Shown one piece after another: positions 52,047 through 60,789 of a stretch of 64,000 nt of DNA. The notes under the pieces were generated by a model. That model saw only the letters and a list, made by a program, of their open reading frames with translations, did no database searches and was not told the origin of the DNA. Each line of letters opens with the position of its first letter. Within the stretch, counting starts at the first letter, position 1. Source of the stretch: Nocardioides marmorisolisilvae (lineage in GTDB: Bacteria; Actinomycetota; Actinomycetes; Propionibacteriales; Nocardioidaceae). Where the stretch lies: the NCBI RefSeq assembly GCF_031656915.1, contig NZ_CP134227.1, positions 1,426,001 through 1,490,000 of the forward strand, read 5' to 3'. A program made the position numbers and the translations under genes.

Positions 52047-52694
52047 TTGACGCAAACCCCGCTCAGGTCGGTCCTCGACAGGCTCGAGAAGACTGGGCGG
52101 ACACTGACGGCCGTCGCACTGTGGCTCCTCCTGGGGGCCACAGTCGGCGGCCTCGTGTTCCCCGCCGAGCCGGGCATCGCCGCACCCGGCTACCACGACC
52201 TGGCGCGACCCGCGGCCCCGGTGCGGCTACTGGTCCCCTCCCTGCATATCGACGCCCCGATCGTGCCGATCGAGGTCACCGGGGACACCTTGGACCCGCC
52301 GTCGAACCCTCGCGAGGTCGGCTGGTGGAGGGGCAGCGCCAAGCCGGGCTCGTTCACCGGTCAGACGGTGATCACCGGACACACGGTGCACACCGGCGGC
52401 GGTCAGATGGACCACCTCGGCTCGATCAAGCAGGGCGGCATCATCAAGATCGTGACCCCCCTGGACACGATGTGGTACCGCGAGACGAGCGTGGTGGTCT
52501 ACTCCAAGGAGCAGCTGTCCAGGCACGCCCAGGACCTCTTCTCGCAGAAGCGGAAGCACAACCGCCTGGTGCTGATCACCTGCACCGGCTGGACCGGCGT
52601 GGAGTACACCAGCAACGTGATCGTCTTCGCCAAGCCGCTCGGCGTCCCGAACCCGAAGCCGCACAAGAGCGACAAGGCACGCCACCAGGGCTGA
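52047..52694 (+). CDS. Class F/E-like sortase
   Basis: A 215-residue membrane-anchored transpeptidase. An N-terminal helix lies near residues 18-38; the sortase domain has LLVPSLHIDAPIVPIEVTG, VITGHTVHTGGGQMDHL with the likely catalytic H112, and LVLITCTGW with nucleophile C179. The Arg normally found after the Cys (in a YRxN-like position) is not evident; EYTSN is there instead. TTG at 52047 is the only start that fits, placed 7 bases past the previous stop with GAGGG upstream. The C-terminus is basic (KPHKSDKARH). It likely attaches the preceding protein to the surface. Confidence 0.82.
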   Translation: MTQTPLRSVLDRLEKTGRTLTAVALWLLLGATVGGLVFPAEPGIAAPGYHDLARPAAPVRLLVPSLHIDAPIVPIEVTGDTLDPPSNPREVGWWRGSAKPGSFTGQTVITGHTVHTGGGQMDHLGSIKQGGIIKIVTPLDTMWYRETSVVVYSKEQLSRHAQDLFSQKRKHNRLVLITCTGWTGVEYTSNVIVFAKPLGVPNPKPHKSDKARHQG

Positions 52695-52704
52695 ACGGGG
52701 CCAG

Positions 52705-53637
52705 TCAGGCGCCGGAGCCGGACGAGTCCCGACCTGCGACCGCGCCCCGAGCTGCTCGAGAGTCCGGGACGCGGCGATCGGTCGCCGCCATCAGTGCGTC
52801 CATCAACCGCGGGGCGAGCAGCCCGAGCACCTCGCCCACGTTGCTGACCGTGGAGCCCAGGGTGAGCGGACGGTCCTCCAGCGCCCGTACGACGAGGGCT
52901 GCGGCCTGCTCGGGTGTCTTCGCCGGGGCGTGCCGGTAGGCCTCGGTGGCCACGATCATGTCGGTGCGCACCAGGGAGAGCCGTACGTTGGTGAAGGTGA
53001 CGTTGTCGTGCCAGGCCTCGCGGCCGGCGATCCTGCCGAAGGTGTCCAGTGCTGTCTTCGAGGCGATGTAGGCCGCGAACTTGGGGGCCTTCAGCTGCAC
53101 GCCCCAGGTGACGATGTTGACGACGTGACCGAAGCGCTGCTCGCGCATCGTCGGAAGCAGCCCGAGGGTGAGCCGGACCGGCCCGAAGTAGTTGATCGCC
53201 ATCGTGCGCTCGAAGTCGTGCATCCGCCCGTACGAGTACTTCAGCGACCGGCGGATCGACCGACCCGCGTTGTTCACCAGCATGTCGACGTGACCGTGCT
53301 CGTCGAGGACCCGTGCGACCAGGGCGTCCACGGCCGGGCCGTCGGTGAGGTCGCACGACAGGCCGAACGCGGTTCCGCCGGCCTCCTGGATCTCCTGGAC
53401 CACCCGATCCAGGTGCTCCTGACGCCGCGCCACCAGCAGCACGGTCGCGCCTCGCTCGGCCACCAGCTTCGCGGTCGCCTCGCCGACGCCCGACGAGGCG
53501 CCGGTGACCATCACGGTCCGCCCCGACAGCGGGCTGGGCAAGGGGTGGCCGGCCAGCCGCGCGACCGGCGCGACGAGGTGTCGGCGTACCACCGCACGTG
53601 GACTGATCAGCAGCGGACTCTGCAACGGGCGGGCCAC
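52705..53637 (-). CDS. Short-chain dehydrogenase/reductase with membrane-proximal N-terminus
   Basis: A 310-residue SDR. An extra N-terminal stretch of about 34 residues precedes the core. The cofactor loop is TVMVTGASSGVGEATAK, followed by MLVNNAG and the active site HVVNIVTWGVQLKA...YIASK (Tyr, Lys). The C-terminal part is less conserved. The class resembles actinobacterial SDRs implicated in lipid metabolism. GTG at 53637 was preferred because an upstream frame extension has no start signal. Convergent with the sortase gene, 10 bases apart. Substrate unknown. Confidence 0.83.
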   Translation of the reverse strand: MARPLQSPLLISPRAVVRRHLVAPVARLAGHPLPSPLSGRTVMVTGASSGVGEATAKLVAERGATVLLVARRQEHLDRVVQEIQEAGGTAFGLSCDLTDGPAVDALVARVLDEHGHVDMLVNNAGRSIRRSLKYSYGRMHDFERTMAINYFGPVRLTLGLLPTMREQRFGHVVNIVTWGVQLKAPKFAAYIASKTALDTFGRIAGREAWHDNVTFTNVRLSLVRTDMIVATEAYRHAPAKTPEQAAALVVRALEDRPLTLGSTVSNVGEVLGLLAPRLMDALMAATDRRVPDSRAARGAVAGRDSSGSGA

Positions 53638-53674
53638 GAGACCCCACCCTAGTCGGGTCTTCCCGAGGCCGCGG

Positions 53675-55549
53675 TCAGGCCAGGGAGTCCAGCCAGGCGC
53701 GGTGCAGGTCGGAGAATCGGCCGGTGCCACCACGGACGAGTGCGTCGGGGCTGCCGTCCTCGACGATCCGGCCGTGCTCCATCACCAGGACCCGGTCGGC
53801 GATCTCGACGGTGGAGAGCCGGTGCGCGATGATCACCGCGGTGCGTCCGGCGAGGACGGTGCGCAGCGCATGTTGGACCAGCCGCTCGGAGGGGATGTCG
53901 AGCGAGGACGTCGCCTCGTCGAGGATCAGCACCGCCGGGTCCGCGAGGAAGGCACGGGCGAAGGCCACCAGCTGACGCTGCCCGGCGCTCAGCCTGCCGC
54001 CACGGTTGGCGACGTCGGTGGCATAGCCGCGCGGGAGTGCCTGGACGAAGTCATCCGCACCGAGCGCCCGGGCGGCTGCCTCCACCTGCTCGTCGGTCGC
54101 CTCGGGGCGGCCGAACCGGATGTTGTCGGCGATGGTCCCGGAGAAGAGGTAGTTCTCCTGGGTCACCATCACCACCGAGCGCCGAAGCGACGTGGAGTCC
54201 AGGTCGCGCAGGTCGATCCCGTCGAGCAGGACCGAGCCCTCCACCGGGTCGTAGAACCGGGTGGCCAGCTTGGCGAGGGTCGTCTTCCCAGCGCCCGTGG
54301 TGCCGACCAGGGCCAGCGTCTGGCCGGCCGGGATGGTCAGGTCGAGGTCCGGGAGCACCGGCGCGTCCTCGACGTACCGGAATGCGACGTGGTCGAAGCG
54401 CAGCTCGCCGCGTGCCTCGGGCAGCGGCCGGGCCGTCACCGGCTCGGGCACGCCGGGCTCCTCCTCGAGGACGCCGGCGAGCTTCTCCAGCGCGGCCGAC
54501 GCGGACTGGAAGGTGTTGTAGAACTGCGAGATGTCCATCATCGGCTCGAAGAACTGCCGCAGGTAGAGCAGGAACGCAGCCAGCACACCGACGGTCACGA
54601 CGCCGTCGTAGGCGAGATAGCCGCCGTAGAGCAGCACCACGCCGATGGTGAGGTTGCCGATCAGCTTGATGCCGGGCATGAACCACGCGACGAGACGGAA
54701 GGCGGCCAGGTTGGCCTGGCGGTACTGGTCGTTGACGTCGTCGAAGATCTCCTGGTTGCGCGGCTCGCGTCGAAAGGCCTGGACCGCACGGATCCCGCCC
54801 ATCGACTCCACGAAGTGCACGATGACCAGGGCCACCTTCTCGCGGGTGCGCCGGTAGGTGCGCGCGGAGCTCTTCCGGAACCAGTTGGTCAGCCACGCCA
54901 GGAACGGCCCGCAGGCAAGCGCCACCAGTCCCAGCCGTACGTTGAGGACCAACAGCAGCACCGCTGTCCCGAACAGCGTCAGCGCCGCGGTGACGAGCCC
55001 GTCGAAGCCGTTCTCGAGCATCTCGTAGATCGCCTCCATGTCGGAGGTCTGCCGCGAGATGACCCGGCCCGAGGTGTAGCGCTCGTGGAAGGCGGGGCTA
55101 AGCGCCTGGAACGTGGCGAAGACGCGCTCGCGGACGGTGAACAAGATGTCCTGCCCGACCTGGCCCGAGCGGACCAGGAACAGGTTGCGCGACAGCGCCT
55201 GCACCACCGTGGCGAACAGCATCACCCCGACGACGATGAACAGCGGTCCGGTGTTGCCGGTGTCGCGGATCGGCGGGATCCCGCTGTCGATGCCCTCCTT
55301 GACGAGGTAGGGGATCGACAGCCGAGCGGCGTTCTCCAGGACGACGACGAGGACCAGCCACCAGATGGTGCGCCGGTACGGCGTGAGCAGTTCGCCGAGC
55401 AGCCGCCGGGACCCGCCGGGGCGGCCCAGCTGCTCTGCGCTCTCGTCGCGGTCCTCCTGCTCGTCGAGACGGCCGCGCCACTGCCGCACCCGGTCGGGCG
55501 GTGGGGTGTCGGAGGAACTCGTCGTGGAGGTGTTCGTCCGGGTGCTCAT
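53675..55549 (-). CDS. ABC exporter half-transporter with canonical Walker B, atypical signature
   Basis: A 624-residue ABC transporter with fused membrane and ATPase domains. The N-terminal 60 residues are hydrophilic and Ser/Thr-rich. Six membrane segments span about 60-350. The ATPase has Walker A GTTGAGKT, Q-loop MVTQENYLFSGTI, signature RLSAGQRQL (in place of LSGGQ), Walker B VLILDEATSSLD with the catalytic Glu, and H-loop IIAHRLSTV. Together with the gene just upstream, it is expected to form a heterodimeric exporter in which one ATP site is degenerate. ATG at 55549 overlaps that gene by 4 bases (ATGA). Substrate not predictable. Confidence 0.9.
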   Translation of the reverse strand: MSTRTNTSTTSSSDTPPPDRVRQWRGRLDEQEDRDESAEQLGRPGGSRRLLGELLTPYRRTIWWLVLVVVLENAARLSIPYLVKEGIDSGIPPIRDTGNTGPLFIVVGVMLFATVVQALSRNLFLVRSGQVGQDILFTVRERVFATFQALSPAFHERYTSGRVISRQTSDMEAIYEMLENGFDGLVTAALTLFGTAVLLLVLNVRLGLVALACGPFLAWLTNWFRKSSARTYRRTREKVALVIVHFVESMGGIRAVQAFRREPRNQEIFDDVNDQYRQANLAAFRLVAWFMPGIKLIGNLTIGVVLLYGGYLAYDGVVTVGVLAAFLLYLRQFFEPMMDISQFYNTFQSASAALEKLAGVLEEEPGVPEPVTARPLPEARGELRFDHVAFRYVEDAPVLPDLDLTIPAGQTLALVGTTGAGKTTLAKLATRFYDPVEGSVLLDGIDLRDLDSTSLRRSVVMVTQENYLFSGTIADNIRFGRPEATDEQVEAAARALGADDFVQALPRGYATDVANRGGRLSAGQRQLVAFARAFLADPAVLILDEATSSLDIPSERLVQHALRTVLAGRTAVIIAHRLSTVEIADRVLVMEHGRIVEDGSPDALVRGGTGRFSDLHRAWLDSLA

Positions 55550-57312
55550 GCGCTGGCCACCTCGGTGGGCGCGGCCGAGAGCAGCTCCCGATACGCCGGC
55601 ACGCGAGCCAGCAGCTCGCTGTGCTTGCCGACGTGGGTGATCGTGCCGTCCTGGAGCAGGGCGACCCGATCGGCCAGCAGCACCGTCGAGGCCCGGTGGG
55701 CGACCACCAGGCCCGTGGTGTGGGTGAGCACGCGGTCGAGTGCCTCCTCGACCAGCTTCTCGGTGTGCACGTCGAGCGCCGAGAGGGTGTCGTCGAGGAC
55801 GAGCACCTTCGGCCTGGCCAGCACGGCGCGTGCGAGCGCGAGTCGCTGGCGCTGGCCGCCGGACAGCGAGAGTCCCTGCTCGCCGATGCGGGTGTCCAGC
55901 CCCCAGGGCAGCTCGTGCACGAAGGCTGCCTGCGCGGTGTCGAGCGCCGAGGCCACCTCCTCGTCGCTGGCGTCGGCACGGCCCAGGGTGAGGTTCTCGC
56001 GGGCGCTCATCGAGAACAGGGTCGGCTCCTCGAAGGCGGTCGCGACCAGCGTGCGCAGGTGGCTGAGCTCGAGCTCGCGCACGTCGACCCCGTCGATGGT
56101 GACCCGGCCGCCGGTCACGTCGTACAGCCGTGGGACCAGCGCGGTGAGCACGGTCTTGCCCGAGCCGGTCGCACCCACCAGCGCCACCGTCTCCCCCGGA
56201 GCGATGTCCAGGTTGACGTCGCGCAGCACGGGCGGCTCGTCGGGCCCGGCGTCGGGGAACGCGAAGTCGACGTGCTCGAACCGGAGGTGGCCCTGCGGCC
56301 GCTCGATGACTCGGCTGCCGGAGACGATCTCGGAGCCGGTGTCGAAGATCTCCAGCACCCGCGCGGAGGCGGTCATCGCCTCCTGGGCCATTGCCAGGAT
56401 CACGCCGAGCGAGGCCACCGGCCACACCAGCGACAGCAGCAAGGTGATGAAGGCGACCAGCGTGCCGGGGGTCAGGTTGCCGTGGCCGACGCCGATCGCG
56501 CCGAGGAGCAGCACCACCACGACGGCGAGGTTGGGGATCACCTCGAGGAAGGTCCAGAACTTCGCCGACAGCCTGACCTTCTCCAGGCTGGTGCCGCGCA
56601 GCCGCAGCGCGGCCTCGGCGTACTGCTTCGAGACGTGGTCGGCCCGGCCGAACGACTTGATCACCCGAATGCCGACCGCGCCTTCCTCGGCGCGGGTCGC
56701 CAGGTCCCCCTGCTGGTCCTGAACCTGCCGGGAGACGACGACGTAGGCCTTCTCGAAGCGCATCGAGACCCACACGATGGGTACGGCGGCGGCAGCGACC
56801 ACCAGTCCCAGGGGGAGGTACATCCGCACCAGCACGACCGTGGTGACCACGAGCTGGACGATGTTGGTGAACAAGAACAGCATGCCGAACCCGCTGAAGC
56901 GGCGGATCTGGGAGAGGTCGGTGGTGGCGCGCGAGAGCAGCTGCCCCGACTGCCAGCGCGAGTGGAAGCTCATCGGCAACTGCTGCAGGTGGGCGTAGAT
57001 GTCGTGGCGCAGGGCGGTCTCGACCTCGAGGACCGCGTTGGACTGCACCCAGCGACGCAGCCAGATCAGCGCGGCCTCCAGCACGCCCAGACCGATCGCG
57101 AGCAGCCCGAGCGGGAGAACCGGACCGATCCGGTGATGAGCGATCGGACCGTCGATCATCGCCTTGATCACCAGTGGGATCACGATGGCGAGGACGACGC
57201 CGCCCAACGCCGCGACCAGCATCACGGCGAGCTCGACGAGGTGCGGACGGAGGTAGCCGCGCAGCCGCCACAGGGAGTGGACACCAGCAGGAGGATGTGG
57301 ATCGGCACGCAT
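55546..57312 (-). CDS. ABC exporter half-transporter with degenerate Walker B
   Basis: A 588-residue partner of the previous half-transporter. Six membrane segments lie in residues 20-310. The ATPase has Walker A GATGSGKT, an unusual Q-loop AFEEPTLFS lacking the Gln, canonical signature LSLSGGQRQR, Walker B VLVLDDTLSALDVHT with Asp in place of the catalytic Glu, and H-loop LVVAHRAST. This matches the non-catalytic subunit of heterodimeric exporters. ATG at 57312; stop overlaps the following gene. The upstream amidase gene ends 60 bases before. Confidence 0.9.
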   Translation of the reverse strand: MRADPHPPAGVHSLWRLRGYLRPHLVELAVMLVAALGGVVLAIVIPLVIKAMIDGPIAHHRIGPVLPLGLLAIGLGVLEAALIWLRRWVQSNAVLEVETALRHDIYAHLQQLPMSFHSRWQSGQLLSRATTDLSQIRRFSGFGMLFLFTNIVQLVVTTVVLVRMYLPLGLVVAAAAVPIVWVSMRFEKAYVVVSRQVQDQQGDLATRAEEGAVGIRVIKSFGRADHVSKQYAEAALRLRGTSLEKVRLSAKFWTFLEVIPNLAVVVVLLLGAIGVGHGNLTPGTLVAFITLLLSLVWPVASLGVILAMAQEAMTASARVLEIFDTGSEIVSGSRVIERPQGHLRFEHVDFAFPDAGPDEPPVLRDVNLDIAPGETVALVGATGSGKTVLTALVPRLYDVTGGRVTIDGVDVRELELSHLRTLVATAFEEPTLFSMSARENLTLGRADASDEEVASALDTAQAAFVHELPWGLDTRIGEQGLSLSGGQRQRLALARAVLARPKVLVLDDTLSALDVHTEKLVEEALDRVLTHTTGLVVAHRASTVLLADRVALLQDGTITHVGKHSELLARVPAYRELLSAAPTEVASA

Positions 57313-57372
57313 TCTTCACCGCACTCTAGTTGGCCGAGACAACCTCCTGCGACCGTATTTCCGGTCGAGACC

Positions 57373-58773
57373 TCACCACGCGGGCATGCTCCAGGGACGT
57401 TCCCGCTCCAGCTGGGCCGCCAGGGACAGCAGCGTGGTCTCGTCGCAGCGACGCCCGACGAGCTGGACGGCGAGGGGCAGCGCGTCAGGGCCGATGCCGG
57501 CCGGGACCGATGCAGCGGGGTGGCCGGTCACGTTCCACAGCGCGGTGTAGGCGATCATCGGCATCGCACGGCGGGACAGGGTGAGCGTGCCGCCCGTGTC
57601 CAGGGCCCCTACGGCGCGGGGCCGCTCGGCGATCGTCGGCGTCAGCAGCACGTCGACACCGTCGGGTGCTGCGAAGACCCGGTCGGCGCGCTCCGCGACC
57701 CGCTCCCCCGCCCGCAGCGCGGCGCGGAGCACTCGCTGGGTGACCCAGCTGCCCAGCCGGTAGGTCTCCCGGGTACGGCGCTCGAGCCGGTCGAAGTGCT
57801 CCACCGCATCGGCCTCGGACCGGACGCCGCCGAAGAACTGGGGGACGAACGCGGCCGTCGGGTCGGGGTAGTGCGGGTCGACCTCGCGAACGTCGTGGCC
57901 GAGCCTGGCCAGGGCGTCCGCGGTCTCGCGCACGGCGCGCACCGACTGCAGGTCCGGTCGGACGCCCTTGCCGACCGGCGCGGTGGACCAGCCGACCCGC
58001 AACGTGCCGGGCGGGCGGAGTGCGGCCTCGACGAAGGACGACGACGGATCCGCGGCGCGGAACATGTCACCGTCCACATTGCCGCGCAGCACGTCATAGA
58101 CCAGCGCCGAGTCGAGCACGGAGCGGGTCAACGGCCCGATCGTGCCCAGCGACCACCACAGGTGCGGCACCGGCGACGACGTCACCCGGCCGCGCTCGGG
58201 CTTGAGTCCGAACAGCCCGCAACAGGCTGCGGGGATCCGGATCGAGCCCCCGCCGTCACCGCCGAGGCCGAACGGCACCATCCCGGCCGCGACCGCCACG
58301 GCGGTGCCCCCGCTCGAGCCACCCGGCGTCCGCGTGCGGTCCCAGGGGTTGCGGGTGTGGCCACCGGCAACGGACTCGGTGAACGGCCACTGGCCGAACT
58401 CGGGCATCCTCGTCTTGCCGATCACCACGGCGCCGGCTTCGCGCAGCCGGCGTACCACCTCGCTGTCGGCGCGTGCCGGCGTGCTGTTGCCGCGGCCGCC
58501 GAAGGTGGTCACGCAGCCGACGACGTCGATCTCCTCCTTGACCGCGACGGGAACGCCCTGCAGCGGTCCGGGCTGTCCGCCTGCCTGCAGGTGGTCATCG
58601 AGGCGGTCCGCCTCGGCCCGGGCCCGGTCGGCCAGCACCACCGAGAACGCGTTCAGCGCGGGGTCGCGCTCGGCGATCCGCGCCAGGCAGTCCTCGACCA
58701 CCTGACCGGCGGTGATGTCGCCGGTCCCGACAGTGCGTGCGATCTCCCCGGCCCCCAGGTCGGCCAGATTCAT
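57373..58773 (-). CDS. Amidase signature family enzyme
   Basis: A 466-residue serine amidase of the signature family, hydrolysing amides. The Ser-cisSer-Lys triad is visible: K in PVAVKEEIDV, the Gly/Ser-rich TPGGSSGGTAVAVAAG, and GGSIRIPAACCGLFGLKPERG with the nucleophilic Ser. Length is usual. It is not accompanied by gatC or gatB, so a role as Glu-tRNA amidotransferase subunit is unlikely; substrate unknown. ATG at 58773, 12 bases after the ABC permease stop, suggests one operon with the following transporter pair (in transcription order ATPase, permease, amidase). Confidence 0.88.
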   Translation of the reverse strand: MNLADLGAGEIARTVGTGDITAGQVVEDCLARIAERDPALNAFSVVLADRARAEADRLDDHLQAGGQPGPLQGVPVAVKEEIDVVGCVTTFGGRGNSTPARADSEVVRRLREAGAVVIGKTRMPEFGQWPFTESVAGGHTRNPWDRTRTPGGSSGGTAVAVAAGMVPFGLGGDGGGSIRIPAACCGLFGLKPERGRVTSSPVPHLWWSLGTIGPLTRSVLDSALVYDVLRGNVDGDMFRAADPSSSFVEAALRPPGTLRVGWSTAPVGKGVRPDLQSVRAVRETADALARLGHDVREVDPHYPDPTAAFVPQFFGGVRSEADAVEHFDRLERRTRETYRLGSWVTQRVLRAALRAGERVAERADRVFAAPDGVDVLLTPTIAERPRAVGALDTGGTLTLSRRAMPMIAYTALWNVTGHPAASVPAGIGPDALPLAVQLVGRRCDETTLLSLAAQLERERPWSMPAW

Positions 58774-58785
58774 CGTCGGCTCCTC

Positions 58786-59874
58786 TCAGCTCTCCCAACG
58801 GAACAGGCGCGCAGCGACCGCAGTGAGCACGACCGCGAACCCCAGCAGGATGCCCATCGGCACCAGCGCCGCGGCAGGGCCCTGTCCGCGCACCATCACG
58901 TCGAGCATGCCATCGTTGAGGTGGCGCAGCGGCAACAGACGGGAGATCGTCTGCAGCCACGCAGGCGTGCCGTCGAGGCTGAAGAAGGAGCCGCTGAGGA
59001 ACGCCATCGGCAGCACGATGAAGTTCGCCAGGTTGATTGCGCCCTCCGTGGTCCGGGCCAATGCGCCGGCGAGCAGGCCGATCGACATGAACGACAGGGT
59101 GCCGCTGACCAGCAGGGGCACCCCCACCCACCAGGAGCCGGTCAGCTGCAGGCCGAACAGCGCCATGCCGAGGCAGACGAAGACCGCCATCTGCACCAGG
59201 GCGACCACCACGGTCACCAGGATGCGGGCAGCGACGATGGTCCGTGCGCGCACCGGCGCGAGCTGGAGCCGGCGCAGGAGCTTGCTCTGCCGCCAGCCCT
59301 GCAAGGTGGCAGCAGCGCCGAAGGAGGCACTCATCGCGACAGCCCAGCCGAGCAGCCCCGGGGTGACGAACTGGATGACCTTCAGCGACTTGTCCTCGAC
59401 GCGCTCGGCTCGGAAGGAGTACTGCGGGAGCGATCCCGACGCCTGCAGGTTCGCGGCGGTGACGAACGCGCTCAGCGTTCCCTGGGTGACGGCCGCCTTC
59501 ACCTGGTCGGTCTGGGTGTAGTGGGCGACCAGGGTGTCACCACGCATCTCGATCGCCGCGTCGGCGTCACCCTTGCGCACCTTGGCCAGGGCGGCCTCGC
59601 GATCCTGGGTGCGACTGACGTCGAAGGAGCGGTGGAAGGCCCGCCCAGCACCTGCCGGAAGATGGTCGACGAGGGGTACGGCGCCGATCTCGACCAGCTT
59701 GCCGGGGCTCTGGTCGGCACCGTTGAAGATGCCACCGAACAGCACCAGGAACATCAGCGGGAAGATCACCGCGAAGAAGACCGACATCCGATCGCGCAGG
59801 AACCCCTTGAGGATCGCCACCGCGACCGCACCGAACGCCCCCCGACCAATCCTGGGGCCGATCCTGGAGCTCAT
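58786..59874 (-). CDS. ABC-2 type transporter permease
   Basis: A 362-residue membrane protein with an N-terminal helix near 35-52 (VFFAVIFPLMFLVLFGGIF), a large loop, and five helices in the C-terminal half (about 175-360). The layout, with FVTPGLLGWAVAMSAS and GFAVVLTAVAARLFRW, matches ABC-2 type export permeases that drive efflux of drugs, polysaccharides or lipids. ATG at 59874 overlaps the ATPase stop (ATGA), and the two proteins surely work together. Substrate unknown. Confidence 0.9.
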   Translation of the reverse strand: MSSRIGPRIGRGAFGAVAVAILKGFLRDRMSVFFAVIFPLMFLVLFGGIFNGADQSPGKLVEIGAVPLVDHLPAGAGRAFHRSFDVSRTQDREAALAKVRKGDADAAIEMRGDTLVAHYTQTDQVKAAVTQGTLSAFVTAANLQASGSLPQYSFRAERVEDKSLKVIQFVTPGLLGWAVAMSASFGAAATLQGWRQSKLLRRLQLAPVRARTIVAARILVTVVVALVQMAVFVCLGMALFGLQLTGSWWVGVPLLVSGTLSFMSIGLLAGALARTTEGAINLANFIVLPMAFLSGSFFSLDGTPAWLQTISRLLPLRHLNDGMLDVMVRGQGPAAALVPMGILLGFAVVLTAVAARLFRWES

Positions 59875-60767
59875 GCGCGGTACTCCCGTCCGGTGAGCTG
59901 CAAGAAGACGTCCTCGAGCGTCGCTCCCTTCACCTGGAGGCCGTCGAGCAGGTCCCTCGCAGCAAGCTCGGAGAGCACCTCGGCGGGTCGGTGTGTGGTC
60001 AGCGTGGTGGTCGACCCGTCCTCGTCGACTCGCTCCACGCCGGGCAGCAGGCCTGCCTCCGCGCCCGCCAGACCGCCGGCCAGCATGATCCTGACCGGAG
60101 CCGCGAGGCCGCGGACCAGGGCCGCGGGCGTGTCGAGCTGGAGGATCCGACCGCGGTCCATGATCGCAACCCGGTCGCACAGCGCCTCTGCCTCGTCCAT
60201 GTAGTGGGTGGTGAGCACCACCGTGCGACCGGACTCATTGAGGCCGGAGAGCAGGTCCCAGAGGTTGCGGCGTGCCTGCGGGTCGATCGCCGCGGTCGGC
60301 TCGTCGAGGAAGACCACCTCGGGGTCGTGCACGAGCGCGCAGGCGATCGCAAGCCGCTGCGACTGCCCTCCGGAGAGGTTCTCGGTGCGGGTGTCCGCCT
60401 TCTCGCCGAGCCCGACCCGCTCGAGCCATTCGTCGCCGCGGCGAGGCGGCAGGCCGTAGAGCGCGGCGAAGGTGTGGATCTGCTCGCGTGCAGTGAGCCG
60501 CTCGAAGTACGCCGAGGTCTGCAGCTGTACGCCGATCCGCGGGAGCAGTGCCTGGTTGCGCGGCCACGGCGGCTCACCGAGCACCAGGACCTCCCCGGAG
60601 TCTGGTCGGCGCAGCCCCTCGACCAGCTCCAGGGTGGTCGTCTTCCCGGCACCGTTGGGCCCGAGGATGCCGAAGAACTCTCCCTCGGCCACCTCGAAGC
60701 TGACGCCATCGACCGCCCGCGTCTCGCCGTACGCGACGGCGAGGCCCCTCACCTCGATCGCCCCCAT
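59871..60767 (-). CDS. ABC-2 type transporter ATP-binding protein
   Basis: A 298-residue ATPase. Walker A GPNGAGKT, Q-loop IGVQLQTSAYFERLTARE, signature NLSGGQSQRLAIACAL, Walker B VVFLDEPTAAID and H-loop TTHYMDEAE are intact; the DrrA/NodI-like C-terminal extension follows with LAARDLLDGLQVKGATLEDVF. ATG at 60767 is preferred over TTG at 60773. It pairs with the permease encoded next. The GDH gene ends 22 bases upstream on the same strand. Confidence 0.93.
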   Translation of the reverse strand: MGAIEVRGLAVAYGETRAVDGVSFEVAEGEFFGILGPNGAGKTTTLELVEGLRRPDSGEVLVLGEPPWPRNQALLPRIGVQLQTSAYFERLTAREQIHTFAALYGLPPRRGDEWLERVGLGEKADTRTENLSGGQSQRLAIACALVHDPEVVFLDEPTAAIDPQARRNLWDLLSGLNESGRTVVLTTHYMDEAEALCDRVAIMDRGRILQLDTPAALVRGLAAPVRIMLAGGLAGAEAGLLPGVERVDEDGSTTTLTTHRPAEVLSELAARDLLDGLQVKGATLEDVFLQLTGREYRA

Positions 60768-60789
60768 GGGCAACGACCCTAGGGGGTTG

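Noticed and set aside
53504-56722. 1072-residue plus-strand frame over the ABC exporter genes
   Set aside because: Opposite to two ABC transporters with full Walker motifs; shadow.
55501-60204. 1567-residue plus-strand frame over the ABC, amidase and ABC-2 genes
   Set aside because: The minus-strand genes have complete catalytic motifs; this frame spans four of them and is a shadow.
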